From: Mycobacterium sp. D16Q13
GTDB lineage: Bacteria > Actinomycetota > Actinomycetes > Mycobacteriales > Mycobacteriaceae
Assembly: GCF_002013375.1 (NCBI RefSeq)
Contig: NZ_MAEW01000023.1
Location: 21,977 to 85,976 of the forward strand
Reading direction: 5' to 3'
DNA length: 64,000 nt
Part shown: positions 53,131 through 62,352 of the stretch, piece after piece
How positions within the stretch are numbered: the stretch's first letter is position 1
How the letters are laid out: each line of letters starts with the position of its first letter
Made by a program: the position numbers and the translations under genes
Notes under the pieces: generated by a model
Databases searched by the model: none
Told to the model about the DNA's origin: nothing
Seen by the model: the letters and a program-made list of their open reading frames with translations, nothing else

Positions 53131-53718
53131 ATGGTGGAGGAGCAACCAAGGGGTCGGCGGGCAGAGGTGATCGCTGCCGCCATTGAGGTGGCGGGCACCA
53201 TGGGTGTTGGCGGTCTCACGTATCGCTCGGTGGACGCGGCGGCGAATGTGCCGAGCGGGACTACGTCGAATCATTTCCGTACGCGTGATGCGCTGTTGTT
53301 GGGTGTCATCGTCGAGATCGAGAAACTTCGCCGGGCCTTCTGGCGGGCGCTTGTCACCGAGATCAGCCCGACCACAGTGGCCGACCTGGTGGGTATAGGG
53401 ACCGCATACGTCAAGGGTGCCGTCGGGGTGATGAGTACCCGGGTGCGGGCGTACATGGCGCTTCTCATGGAGGGTTGGAGCCATCCCGATCTGAGAGAGC
53501 CGCTACAGCGGGGCCGGGATGCGCAGATTCCCCGCACGTTGCAGCTCATGCGCCACGTGAACCCGACGACCCCGCAGCTGCACGCGGAAATCTTCCAGGA
53601 CTATCTCACCGGCATCATCTATCAGCAGCTTGCCAACCCGCTGCCGGACTTCAATCCGCGTCCCGGGATCGAGGCGCTGCTCACCGCGCTGGTGCTGCCC
53701 CAGGAAGCGCAGCGATAG
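53131..53718 (+). CDS. TetR-family transcriptional regulator
   Basis: A 195-residue repressor. The helix-turn-helix is seen in RAEVIAAAIEVAGTMGVGGLTYRSVDAAANVPSGTTSNHFRTRDALL (core VDAAANVPSGTTSNHF), and the rest is the variable all-helical ligand domain. The ATG at 53131 follows TACCCTCGAA directly, so the message may be leaderless. It diverges from the LLM oxidoreductase and converges on an MFS pump whose 3' end it overlaps by 38 bases; either could be its target. The ligand is unknown. Confidence 0.86.
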   Translation: MVEEQPRGRRAEVIAAAIEVAGTMGVGGLTYRSVDAAANVPSGTTSNHFRTRDALLLGVIVEIEKLRRAFWRALVTEISPTTVADLVGIGTAYVKGAVGVMSTRVRAYMALLMEGWSHPDLREPLQRGRDAQIPRTLQLMRHVNPTTPQLHAEIFQDYLTGIIYQQLANPLPDFNPRPGIEALLTALVLPQEAQR

Positions 53719-55735
53719 GGTTCTCGCGCCAGTCGGTATCGGTAACGATTCGCCGTGAAATGCGTTCCAGCGCTGCCTGAATCTGCTCGCGGTCTGCGCG
53801 ATCTTCAAAATCGGGTGTGCGGGAAAGCCGTTCGACGAGGTACTGGTTGATCGCCTCGCTGATCTTGTCGACTTCCTGTCGCCCCGAGTCGGTGAGCCAG
53901 ACGTGGTCATTGGTGCGCAGGGCGTAGCCATTCCCGACGAGTTCGTTGAAGGCGGGGTCGATGACCTCTGGTGGTATCCGGTACCACTGCGCGATACGGG
54001 ATACCTCGGCAGACCCGGTAGCACGCAGAAAACGGTTGGCCTGAACCAAGGCCCACAGCGGAGCGATGGGCATCGATACACCCGCGTGTTCGCGAAGCTT
54101 GCGCAGGCCGATATGTGGGAATCCGCGCATCGCATTGCTGATCGCGATCTCCAGCAATTTGTCCGGTGAGACCGAATTCGGCATGCCGAAGCCCTCGCCC
54201 ATGTCCGCGGCAAGGGCCGAGTCGGTGCCGCGCAGCGGGACTTCCTTGAGGAACAGCGCGACGACGAACCCGATGACGGCAACCGGTGTGGCACAGAGGA
54301 ACACCAGATCCAATGAGTCGGCATAGGCGTTGATGACAGGTATCGCTGCCTCATGCGGCAATGCGTGCAGCGCCTGCGGCGACTGGGTGGCCTCGGGTGG
54401 CACCTTCACCGAGCTGATCTCGCGTGCAAGGAAATTGGAGAACAGTGACCCGAATATCGCCGCGCCGAAAGAGCTGCCAATGGTGCGGAAGAACGTCACG
54501 CCGGACGTCGCGACGCCCAGATCGTCGAATCGGGCCGTGTTCTGCACGATGAGGGTGAGTACCTGCATTGATGCGCCGATACCGACGCCCAGGAGGAGCA
54601 GGTACAGCGACTGCAGGATGAACGGTGTGGAGTTGTCCATGCTAGACAGCAGCACCAGTGCGATGGCCATGATGGCGGTGCCGGCGACTGGATAGCGTTT
54701 GTACTTGCCGGTGCGCCCCACCAGGGTGCCGGTTCCGGTGGAGGTGATGAGCATGCCCGCCACCATGGGCAAGGTGCGCATGCCCGAGACGGTCGCCGAG
54801 ACGCCGTTGACGAACTGCATGAACGTCGGCAGATAGGTCATCACGCCGAGCATGGCGAAACCGACGACGAAGCTCAGCACGCAGCAGATGGTGAAAACCG
54901 GGTCGCGGAACAGCCTTGGAGGCAGAATCGGTTCGGGCACACGGGATTCCACCCAGACGAACAGCGCTATGGCTGCGACCGAGCCGACGAACAACCCGAT
55001 AATCATCGGTGAGGACCAGGGGTAGGTGGTGCCGCCCCAGCTGGTCGCCAGCGTCAGTGCCGAGGCGCCCAGCCCGATGAGCACAATGCCCCAATAGTCG
55101 ATGACGGGACGTGTCGCCTTGGCCAGTGCCGGGATGGCCCCGGCCGCGACCACGATCACCACAGCCGAGATGGGCAGATTGATATAAAACGCCCAGCGCC
55201 ACCCCAGATGATCGGTGAACAGACCGCCCAGCAGCGGGCCGATCACGGTCGTCACCCCGAAGACCGCGCCCAGCATGCCCTGATAGCGGCCGCGCTCGCG
55301 CATGGGGATGATCTCGCCGATGAGGGCGGTCGCCGTCACCATCAGGCCACCGGAGCCAAGGCCCTGGATCGCGCGTGCGCCGACCAACATGGCCATGGAG
55401 CCAGCCATACCGCACAGCAGCGACCCGGCCGCGAAGATGAGGATGCAGGCGATGAAGACTGCGCGCCGCCCGAAGAGATCTCCGAACTTGCCCATGACGG
55501 CAGTGGCCACGGTGGAGGCGAGTAGATAGCTGGTGACCACCCACGACTGGTGCCCGGCATCGCCGAGATCGGCGACAACGGTGGGCAGGGCGGTGGCGAC
55601 AATGGTGCCGTCCAGGGCGGCGAGCAGCATCCCGAGCAGGACCGCGACGAAGATGAGATTGCGGCGCTGCACGCTGATCATCGAGCTCGCGGCTTCCTGA
55701 TCGACGGTTTCGGATTCAGGTGACTGCGTAGACAT
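53681..55735 (-). CDS. DHA2 MFS exporter with C-terminal winged-helix-like domain
   Basis: A 684-residue protein. The first 510 or so residues are a 14-helix EmrB/QacA drug pump: LAALDGTIVATALPTV in helix 1, VMGKFGDLFGRRAVF (motif A) and GVTTVIGPLLGGLFTDHLGWRWAFYINLP (core GPLLGG, motif C). After the last helix come about 170 soluble residues; IAQWYRIPPEVIDPAFNELVGNGYALRTNDHVWLTDSGRQEVDKI (core VIDPAFNELVGNGY and LTDSGRQEVDKI) looks like a MarR-type recognition helix and wing. Normal DHA2 pumps end near residue 500, so this is an unusual fusion, though similar long mycobacterial pumps such as Rv1877 (687 residues) exist. The N-terminus has no signal and begins in the cytosol. Confidence 0.87.
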   Translation of the reverse strand: MSTQSPESETVDQEAASSMISVQRRNLIFVAVLLGMLLAALDGTIVATALPTVVADLGDAGHQSWVVTSYLLASTVATAVMGKFGDLFGRRAVFIACILIFAAGSLLCGMAGSMAMLVGARAIQGLGSGGLMVTATALIGEIIPMRERGRYQGMLGAVFGVTTVIGPLLGGLFTDHLGWRWAFYINLPISAVVIVVAAGAIPALAKATRPVIDYWGIVLIGLGASALTLATSWGGTTYPWSSPMIIGLFVGSVAAIALFVWVESRVPEPILPPRLFRDPVFTICCVLSFVVGFAMLGVMTYLPTFMQFVNGVSATVSGMRTLPMVAGMLITSTGTGTLVGRTGKYKRYPVAGTAIMAIALVLLSSMDNSTPFILQSLYLLLLGVGIGASMQVLTLIVQNTARFDDLGVATSGVTFFRTIGSSFGAAIFGSLFSNFLAREISSVKVPPEATQSPQALHALPHEAAIPVINAYADSLDLVFLCATPVAVIGFVVALFLKEVPLRGTDSALAADMGEGFGMPNSVSPDKLLEIAISNAMRGFPHIGLRKLREHAGVSMPIAPLWALVQANRFLRATGSAEVSRIAQWYRIPPEVIDPAFNELVGNGYALRTNDHVWLTDSGRQEVDKISEAINQYLVERLSRTPDFEDRADREQIQAALERISRRIVTDTDWRENPIAALPGAAPAR

Positions 55736-55785
55736 CGTTACCCACTCTAAAGTATTTAATTTGGCATGCGTCTATTCTTGTCCGC

Positions 55786-56118
55786 ATGGTCTATATGCGC
55801 AGCACAAACAGTGGTTCTATAGTTGCTGGGTTGTCAAGAAAGTTTCCTCACCTTCATATCGAGCTGGTTGGATCGGATGCGTCAGGTCTTCCGGGGGCGT
55901 GGCGAGGTATCGCGTTGTTATCGGGACGCGAGGCGGTGAGCGAAGCCCTGCTGTTGTGGCGCGGAGATCGGGAGTCTGATTGGCAATTCCGGTTTGGGCT
56001 AGCCCCGGCGGATGGTTCCACCGCGCTTGAACGCGAGACGGACGACCTCTTCACGCATCTGGATGACATGTTGGTCGGGTCCTTTCACGTACCTTCCGGT
56101 GGCCGGGAACTCATGTGA
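55786..56118 (+). CDS. Hypothetical protein, 110 residues
   Basis: I do not recognise this protein. It is acidic toward the end (LERETDDLFTHLDDM), soluble, has no signal peptide or membrane helix, and has a plausible globular composition. It starts ATG at 55786 (a second ATG at 55795 is possible) just after an AT-rich stretch that probably holds promoters for it and for the divergent MFS pump. The aldehyde dehydrogenase gene begins 79 bases after its stop. Coding is supported by normal composition and a clean frame; no function is claimed. Confidence 0.55.
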   Translation: MVYMRSTNSGSIVAGLSRKFPHLHIELVGSDASGLPGAWRGIALLSGREAVSEALLLWRGDRESDWQFRFGLAPADGSTALERETDDLFTHLDDMLVGSFHVPSGGRELM

Positions 56119-56197
56119 ACCGCGGCCGTGCCCACGCTTTTGACCTGGGTGTAACGTACGTCACAGGGCTCGGATGTTAGACCGACAGGAGCAGGCA

Positions 56198-57715
<1,518 letters not shown>

Positions 57716-57743
57716 TGGGCGGTTACGCGAAGGAAGTCCAGCC

Positions 57744-58130
57744 CTGATCAACCGCGTCGAGCTCACTCCGGCGGCGGCCGAGCTGTTGGCTTCGCTGGCG
57801 GCTAGGCATGGGCCTGTGATGTTCCACCAGTCCGGCGGCTGCTGTGACGGCAGCGCGCCGATGTGTTACTTGCGCGGGGAATTTCGTGTGGGTGCGTCGG
57901 ATGTGTTGCTCGGCGAGGTTAGCGGGGATACCCCGTTCTGGATGAGTGCCGACCAGTTCGAGTACTGGTCACATACACATTTGACGGTGGATGTGGTGCC
58001 CGGGCGCGGGTCAGGATTTTCGCTGGAGGCGCCGGAGGGGGTGCGTTTCCTCATCCGCTCAAGGTTGTTCACCGATGACGAGGTGCTCGCGTTGGCGAAT
58101 CAGCCGGTCAGGACCGGCGCCGACGGTTGA
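57744..58130 (+). CDS. DUF779 protein (aldehyde dehydrogenase partner)
   Basis: A protein of about 128 residues from the DUF779 family, which nearly always sits next to an ExaC-type aldehyde dehydrogenase; the M. tuberculosis pair is Rv0458-Rv0459. Its function is not established. The conserved core VELTPAAAELLASL and MFHQSGGCCDGSAPMCYL is present, with three cysteines that could bind metal or a thiol. The start is odd. The frame has no ATG, GTG or TTG before the conserved part; CTG at 57744 is the only candidate near an appropriate GAAGGAAG ribosome-binding site (57729-57736), and TTG at 57786 would cut off the conserved opening. A CTG start is therefore proposed. Confidence 0.8.
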   Translation: MINRVELTPAAAELLASLAARHGPVMFHQSGGCCDGSAPMCYLRGEFRVGASDVLLGEVSGDTPFWMSADQFEYWSHTHLTVDVVPGRGSGFSLEAPEGVRFLIRSRLFTDDEVLALANQPVRTGADG

Positions 58131-58231
58131 GGCGCTGCCGATTCCTTCGTGTTGTCGGTTGCCTGCAGAGGTAGTAGTTTGCCCTTGTCGGAGACAGTCT
58201 GGTCGGGTCGGTCGTAGGGGAGTGTCATCCA

Positions 58232-60019
58232 GTGTATGTAGCTATTCGAACTGCTGCGGTTGCTGCGGTGTGCAGTCTGTGCGTCGGAACCGGTGTGGAC
58301 GCGCGCACTGTGCGGCCGGTTCCTTCCTTAACGCCTACGGCCACAACGCGTTCCGTGACGAATCAGGCGGTCTCTCTCACGTCGTTTTCTGACCTGCTGG
58401 CGGTGGCCGCTCCTCAGAACAGCACTGGGGCGCAATCGAATCCGGTCGCCACCGGGGTACCGAGTAGCAGTGATCTCATCGGGACAGTCGCCAAGCTCCT
58501 CACGGCGTCACAAGCCGCGTCGACCGGTTCGGCTCCGGGGATCACCGCGGCCGCCGCTGAGCCTGTCGATCCGCCGGTAGAGCAGCCGGTTGATCCGCCC
58601 GTCGAGCAGCCCACAGATCCACCCGCGGCTGACGAGCCGGCGCCGCCGACTAACTTTCCGGGGACGCATTGGCCTGCGTTTGGCACCCCGTCCTACTTTG
58701 CGCAGTTGGCCTTTGCGGTGTTCCACGTTGTGGCCTTGCCGATCACGGTGCCTGTGCAGTTCTTCTTGGGCAGTGCCGAGGGTGTGCCGACAGTGATAGC
58801 CGCGGCGCTCAATGACTTGTCGGGCCTGCTAGGCCAGATACCCGGGTTCTCACCGCAGCAACCGGCGGCGCAGGCGCAGCAGAAGGTCGCAGAGACTTCC
58901 TCGCCGTTGCAGAAGGCGGCAGCAGCGGAGGCCGAAGCGCCCGCCGCTGAGGAGCCGGCGCCGGCTCCAGAACCGGAGCCCTTGCCGACCAACTTCCCGG
59001 GCCCGCGCCCGGCGTTCGGCACGCCGTCCTACTTTGCGCAGTTGGCGTTCGCGGTGCTGCATGTGCTGGCGCTGCCGATCACGGTGCCGGTACAGGCGAT
59101 CATCGGTACGACCGAGGGCGTGCCATCGGTGATCGTCGCGGCGCTCAATGACTTGTCGAGCCTGCTGGGACAGGTGCCGAAGATATCGCTACCAGGGACC
59201 GACCCCGGGACCACACCGGAGGCATCCTCGAAGCAGGTCGATCAGGCTGTCACCAAGCCGGAAACCGCGTCCGAGAGGTCAGAGACCACCAAGCGCGACG
59301 TCGATGCGAAGGCGCCCAGTACCGAGCACACGGAGCACGCGGCGAAGCCAGGCGATACGCCCGCAGAGTCGTCCAAAACCGAGCATGAGGCCAAGCCCGC
59401 TGATACTTCGGCGGACGCGACGAAGGTTGATCCGACGAAGGCTGTTGAGCCCAAGGTTGATCCGGCGAAGGCTGTCGATCCGACGAAGGCTGTTGAGCCC
59501 AAGGTTGATCCGACGAAGGCTGTCGATCCGACGAAGGTCGTTGAGCCCAAGGTTGATCCGGCGGCGGCAGCATCAACGAAGCCCGAGCCCGCCAAGCCCG
59601 TTGCGGTCAAGCCGGAGACCAAGCCCGAACCGGTCAAGGCGGAGACCAAGCCCGAACCGGTCAAGGCGGAGACCAAGCCGGAACCGGCCAAGCCTGAAAC
59701 CGCCAGCCCGGTGAAGGTCGTCCGCGACAGCCTGAAGTCGACACCCGGTGGAACCACCACCACCGGCGGCACCAAGACGACCGAGGGATCCAAGGGCGCC
59801 GAAACGGACGGTAAGGCGCCCGCCGCGTCTACGGCGATCAAGGTGCGCGAAGGATCGACCCCCTCCGTGGGTGGCACGACCGATAAGCCCGCCGAGAAGC
59901 CCTCGACGGAGAAGTCGTCGACCGGTAAGAGCTCACCGGCTTCGGAAGGGAATTCACATTCCTCCGAAGGAAAGACGCACTCGTCCGAAGGCAAGTCACA
60001 CTCCGGGTCTACTGACTGA
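58232..60019 (+). CDS. Secreted repeat-rich protein with duplicated hydrophobic module
   Basis: A 595-residue exported protein of unknown function. It begins with a signal peptide (GTG start, VAIRTAAVAAVCSLCVGTGVDA) after AGGGGAG. Two copies of a module of about 65 residues follow, each opening TNFPG and including AFGTPSYFAQLAFAV, ALPITVPVQ and AALNDLSxLLGQ (58649-58845 and 58988-59178). The modules are linked by Pro/Ala/Glu-rich spacers. The C-terminal half is low complexity: VDPxKAVEPK tandem repeats, KPEPVKAET repeats and a Ser/Gly/His-rich tail with SSEGKxHS. This suggests a surface or wall-spanning protein with a flexible stalk. It overlaps the convergent yaaA by 11 bases. Confidence 0.75.
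   Translation: MYVAIRTAAVAAVCSLCVGTGVDARTVRPVPSLTPTATTRSVTNQAVSLTSFSDLLAVAAPQNSTGAQSNPVATGVPSSSDLIGTVAKLLTASQAASTGSAPGITAAAAEPVDPPVEQPVDPPVEQPTDPPAADEPAPPTNFPGTHWPAFGTPSYFAQLAFAVFHVVALPITVPVQFFLGSAEGVPTVIAAALNDLSGLLGQIPGFSPQQPAAQAQQKVAETSSPLQKAAAAEAEAPAAEEPAPAPEPEPLPTNFPGPRPAFGTPSYFAQLAFAVLHVLALPITVPVQAIIGTTEGVPSVIVAALNDLSSLLGQVPKISLPGTDPGTTPEASSKQVDQAVTKPETASERSETTKRDVDAKAPSTEHTEHAAKPGDTPAESSKTEHEAKPADTSADATKVDPTKAVEPKVDPAKAVDPTKAVEPKVDPTKAVDPTKVVEPKVDPAAAASTKPEPAKPVAVKPETKPEPVKAETKPEPVKAETKPEPAKPETASPVKVVRDSLKSTPGGTTTTGGTKTTEGSKGAETDGKAPAASTAIKVREGSTPSVGGTTDKPAEKPSTEKSSTGKSSPASEGNSHSSEGKTHSSEGKSHSGSTD
59426..59566 (+). repeat. Tandem VDP-K-AVEPK coding repeats (30 and 48 bp units)
   Basis: Three in-frame units: 59426-59455 (VDPTKAVEPK), 59456-59503 (VDPAKAVDPTKAVEPK) and 59504-59551 (VDPTKAVDPTKVVEPK), then the start of a fourth. 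The DNA units are nearly identical, including codon choice, so they arose recently and could change number by slippage or recombination. Confidence 0.8.
59621..59701 (+). repeat. 27-bp coding repeats KPEPVKAET
   Basis: Two identical 27-base units at 59621-59647 and 59648-59674, and a diverged third at 59675-59701 (KPEPAKPET). They lie in the lysine/proline-rich stalk of the secreted repeat protein. Confidence 0.8.
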
Positions 60020-60755
60020 CGATGATCGTCAGCGTGTTGCCGTCGCGTTCGATATGAAGTCCGGCGCGCCGGGCGACGGCAGCCACGGAGGCGGCATCGT
60101 TGGGCTCGGCTCTGCTGCCGGCGAGGATGCGTGCCAGTTTGCCCTTGTGGGCCTTGTTGAAATGGGTGATCACCGTGCGCCGCCCATCGGGATGTTCTGT
60201 GAGGCAATCAACGGTTACCGCCTGCGGTAGCCGCCCCAATCCCGCGTACGAGCCCGAGCGTAGGTCCACCACCAGTTCGTCGGCGGCCAGCTCCGCCAAG
60301 ACCGGTTCCAGTACCGGCTTCCAGCGGGCAGACAAGGACGGTCTTCCAGGCAGCTTGGACGAGGCCGACAGCCGATAGGCAGGCACCGGGTCGTCGGCGC
60401 GTAGCAGTCCGAACAGCGCCGAGCCGACAGCCAGGCGTTCGCGCGCACGCGTCGCGGAGGCGCCGCGCAGAGACGTCACGTCCAGGGCGTCGTACAGCAC
60501 ACCGGTGTACCGCTGCAGAGCGGGCATGGTGGGGGAGATCCGTAGTTCGGCATTGCGCTGGATTTCGGCGTCCTGGGAGGCCGAGATGCCCAGCGCCTTC
60601 CTGCATGCCGGGGGGTCGGCGGCAAGGGCGACGAGTTCGTCAACGAGTGCCGCGCGCACTGGATTCAGCGATGGTGTGGCCAGCTTGTCCAGGCGCAGAG
60701 GAACATGATCTCCACCCTCGCGTTTGGTTTCCGAGGGCGGCAGCAACACGATCAC
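60009..60755 (-). CDS. yaaA: YaaA-family peroxide stress protein
   Basis: A 248-residue protein of the YaaA/DUF328 family. It starts VIVLLPPSETKREGG from the GTG at 60755 and has ALQRYTGVLYDALD, LFGLLRADDPVPAYRLSAS and VITHFNKAHKGKLARIL, the usual family landmarks. In E. coli YaaA lowers free iron during hydrogen peroxide stress and binds DNA. The open frame up to 60950 adds residues unrelated to the family. The convergent secreted protein overlaps it by 11 bases. It diverges from the double VOC gene. Confidence 0.88.
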   Translation of the reverse strand: MIVLLPPSETKREGGDHVPLRLDKLATPSLNPVRAALVDELVALAADPPACRKALGISASQDAEIQRNAELRISPTMPALQRYTGVLYDALDVTSLRGASATRARERLAVGSALFGLLRADDPVPAYRLSASSKLPGRPSLSARWKPVLEPVLAELAADELVVDLRSGSYAGLGRLPQAVTVDCLTEHPDGRRTVITHFNKAHKGKLARILAGSRAEPNDAASVAAVARRAGLHIERDGNTLTIIVSQ

Positions 60756-60874
60756 GCCACAGACCGTAGCGAACTGGCCGCTGCTCACGGCGCAGCGGGT
60801 CAGCAGCTGCGATGAGTTTTGGTGGTCCGGATGGTCGATATGGGTGAGTGCCCCATCCAGTACAAGGAGACCCC

Positions 60875-61657
60875 ATGCCCACTCGTGAAGAAACTCCACT
60901 CGGCGCCCCCGCGTGGATCGACCTTGCCTCGTCGGATGTTGAGAAATCAAAGGCCTTTTATAGCGCCTTGTTCGGCTGGACCCTGCAGGAAGCGGGCCCC
61001 GAGTACGGGGGCTACATCAACGCGCACAAGGACGGCAAGGCTGTCGCAGGAATGATCGCGAACAATCCGGAGTGGAATGCTCCCGACAGTTGGACTACCT
61101 ACTTCGCCACCGATGACATCAACGCCACGCTGCAGAAGGCAGTCGACAACGGTGGTGCACATTGCTTGGAGGCCATGGAGGTTCCGCAGCTCGGATATAT
61201 GGGGCTCTTCGGTGATCCTTCCGGCGCCGTGGTGGGGCTGTGGCAGCCGCTGGCCCACAAGGGGTTCCAGCTGGTCGCCGAGGCGGGCGCGCCGGTGTGG
61301 CACGAGCTGAACACCCGTGAGTACGACAAGGCGGTCGACTTCTACACCAAGGTGCTCGGTTGGGACACCAAGGTAGAGGGTGATTCCGAGGAGTTCCGGT
61401 ATGCGTGCGCCCAGCATGATGGGGAGCCGATCGCCGGAGTCAACGACGCGACAGTGGGCCAGTGGACGCTCCCCGAGGGTGTGCCGGCACATTGGGCCGT
61501 GTATTTCGGCACCGACGACACCGATGCCAGTGCGGCCAAGGCGGCCGAGCTCGGTGGTGTGGTGCTCACGGCCGCGCAGGACACCCCTTACGGCCGGATG
61601 GCGCTGATTCAGGACACCACCGGCGGTACCTTCTGGTTGTGCTCCGTCGATTCCTGA
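60875..61657 (+). CDS. Two-domain VOC (glyoxalase-like) protein, Rv0911-like
   Basis: A 260-residue protein with two tandem VOC domains: the first opens WIDLASSDVEKSKAFYSALFGWTLQ and the second WHELNTREYDKAVDFYTKVLGWDTK. Each ends with a GDPSGAVVGLWQP- or DTTGGTFWLCS-type strand. The fold is used by glyoxalases, extradiol enzymes and drug-binding proteins; the reaction is unknown. AAGGAGA about 6 bases before the ATG at 60875 decides the start. By order it corresponds to M. tuberculosis Rv0911, near the Rv0909/Rv0910 pair. Its last 19 bases overlap the NodB gene. Confidence 0.86.
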   Translation: MPTREETPLGAPAWIDLASSDVEKSKAFYSALFGWTLQEAGPEYGGYINAHKDGKAVAGMIANNPEWNAPDSWTTYFATDDINATLQKAVDNGGAHCLEAMEVPQLGYMGLFGDPSGAVVGLWQPLAHKGFQLVAEAGAPVWHELNTREYDKAVDFYTKVLGWDTKVEGDSEEFRYACAQHDGEPIAGVNDATVGQWTLPEGVPAHWAVYFGTDDTDASAAKAAELGGVVLTAAQDTPYGRMALIQDTTGGTFWLCSVDS

Positions 61658-62352
61658 TCGCCGCTGCGGTAGGCCTCGTCATCGTCCTCGCGGCGATGAC
61701 GGGGCTCTACTTCTTGGTGAACGCGCGCACCTTTCAGCTAGCGGGAACCCTTGTCGCGCACTGTGCCACCGATGAGAAGGTGGTCGCGCTCACGCTTGAT
61801 GACGGGCCGAGTGGCCGCACCTCCGAGGTGTTGGTGACGCTCCAGCGTGCGCACATTCCTGCCACCTTCTATCTGGTTGGACAGGATCTCGCAAGGAATC
61901 CGTGGTCGGGACGCCAGATCGCCGCGGCCGGTCACGAGATCGGTAACCACAGCTACACCCATCGCCGACTGGTCTTCGTCACTCCGGCCACTGTGCGGGA
62001 GGAAGTGGAGAACACCGATAAGCAAATCCGGGCAACAGGATTCAGCGGTGCCATAACCTTCCGCCCGCCTTACGGCAAGAAGCTCTACGGGTTGCCGCGG
62101 TATCTCGCGTCCCATGACCGCATCACCGTGATGTGGGACGTCGAGCCCGACTCCGAAGGGCCACGAACACGGGAAGCGATCGTGGAGGAGACCGTCTCCC
62201 GGGTGCATCCCGGGTCGATCATTCTCCTGCATGTGATGTATTCCTCTGGACGGGAATCGCTTTCGGCGATCCCCGAAATTTCGCAACGTCTCCAGGAACA
62301 GGGTTATCGGTTCGTCACTGTGTCACAGCTCCTTGCCACGCCGTGTCGTTAG
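61639..62352 (+). CDS. Membrane-anchored polysaccharide deacetylase (NodB family)
   Basis: A 237-residue enzyme with an N-terminal signal anchor (FLIAAAVGLVIVLAAMTGLYFLV) and an extracytoplasmic NodB domain. The catalytic aspartates are D54-D55 in TLDDGPSG and the metal histidines H104 and H108 in NHSYTHRR, with RPPYGK and a later HPGSIILLH. It probably removes acetyl groups from a wall polysaccharide or peptidoglycan sugar. GTG at 61639 gives the anchor directly; the longer frame from 61462 runs through the VOC gene. It overlaps the VOC gene by 19 bases and the convergent dinB by 4, so it may be translated with the former. Confidence 0.85.
   Translation: MLRRFLIAAAVGLVIVLAAMTGLYFLVNARTFQLAGTLVAHCATDEKVVALTLDDGPSGRTSEVLVTLQRAHIPATFYLVGQDLARNPWSGRQIAAAGHEIGNHSYTHRRLVFVTPATVREEVENTDKQIRATGFSGAITFRPPYGKKLYGLPRYLASHDRITVMWDVEPDSEGPRTREAIVEETVSRVHPGSIILLHVMYSSGRESLSAIPEISQRLQEQGYRFVTVSQLLATPCR

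Noticed and set aside
59426..59701. CRISPR array
   Set aside because: The repeats are direct, in frame and without unique spacers; they are coding repeats.
59250..60207. Antisense frames over the repeat-rich protein
   Set aside because: They only read the reverse of tandem repeats and overlap the true yaaA frame.
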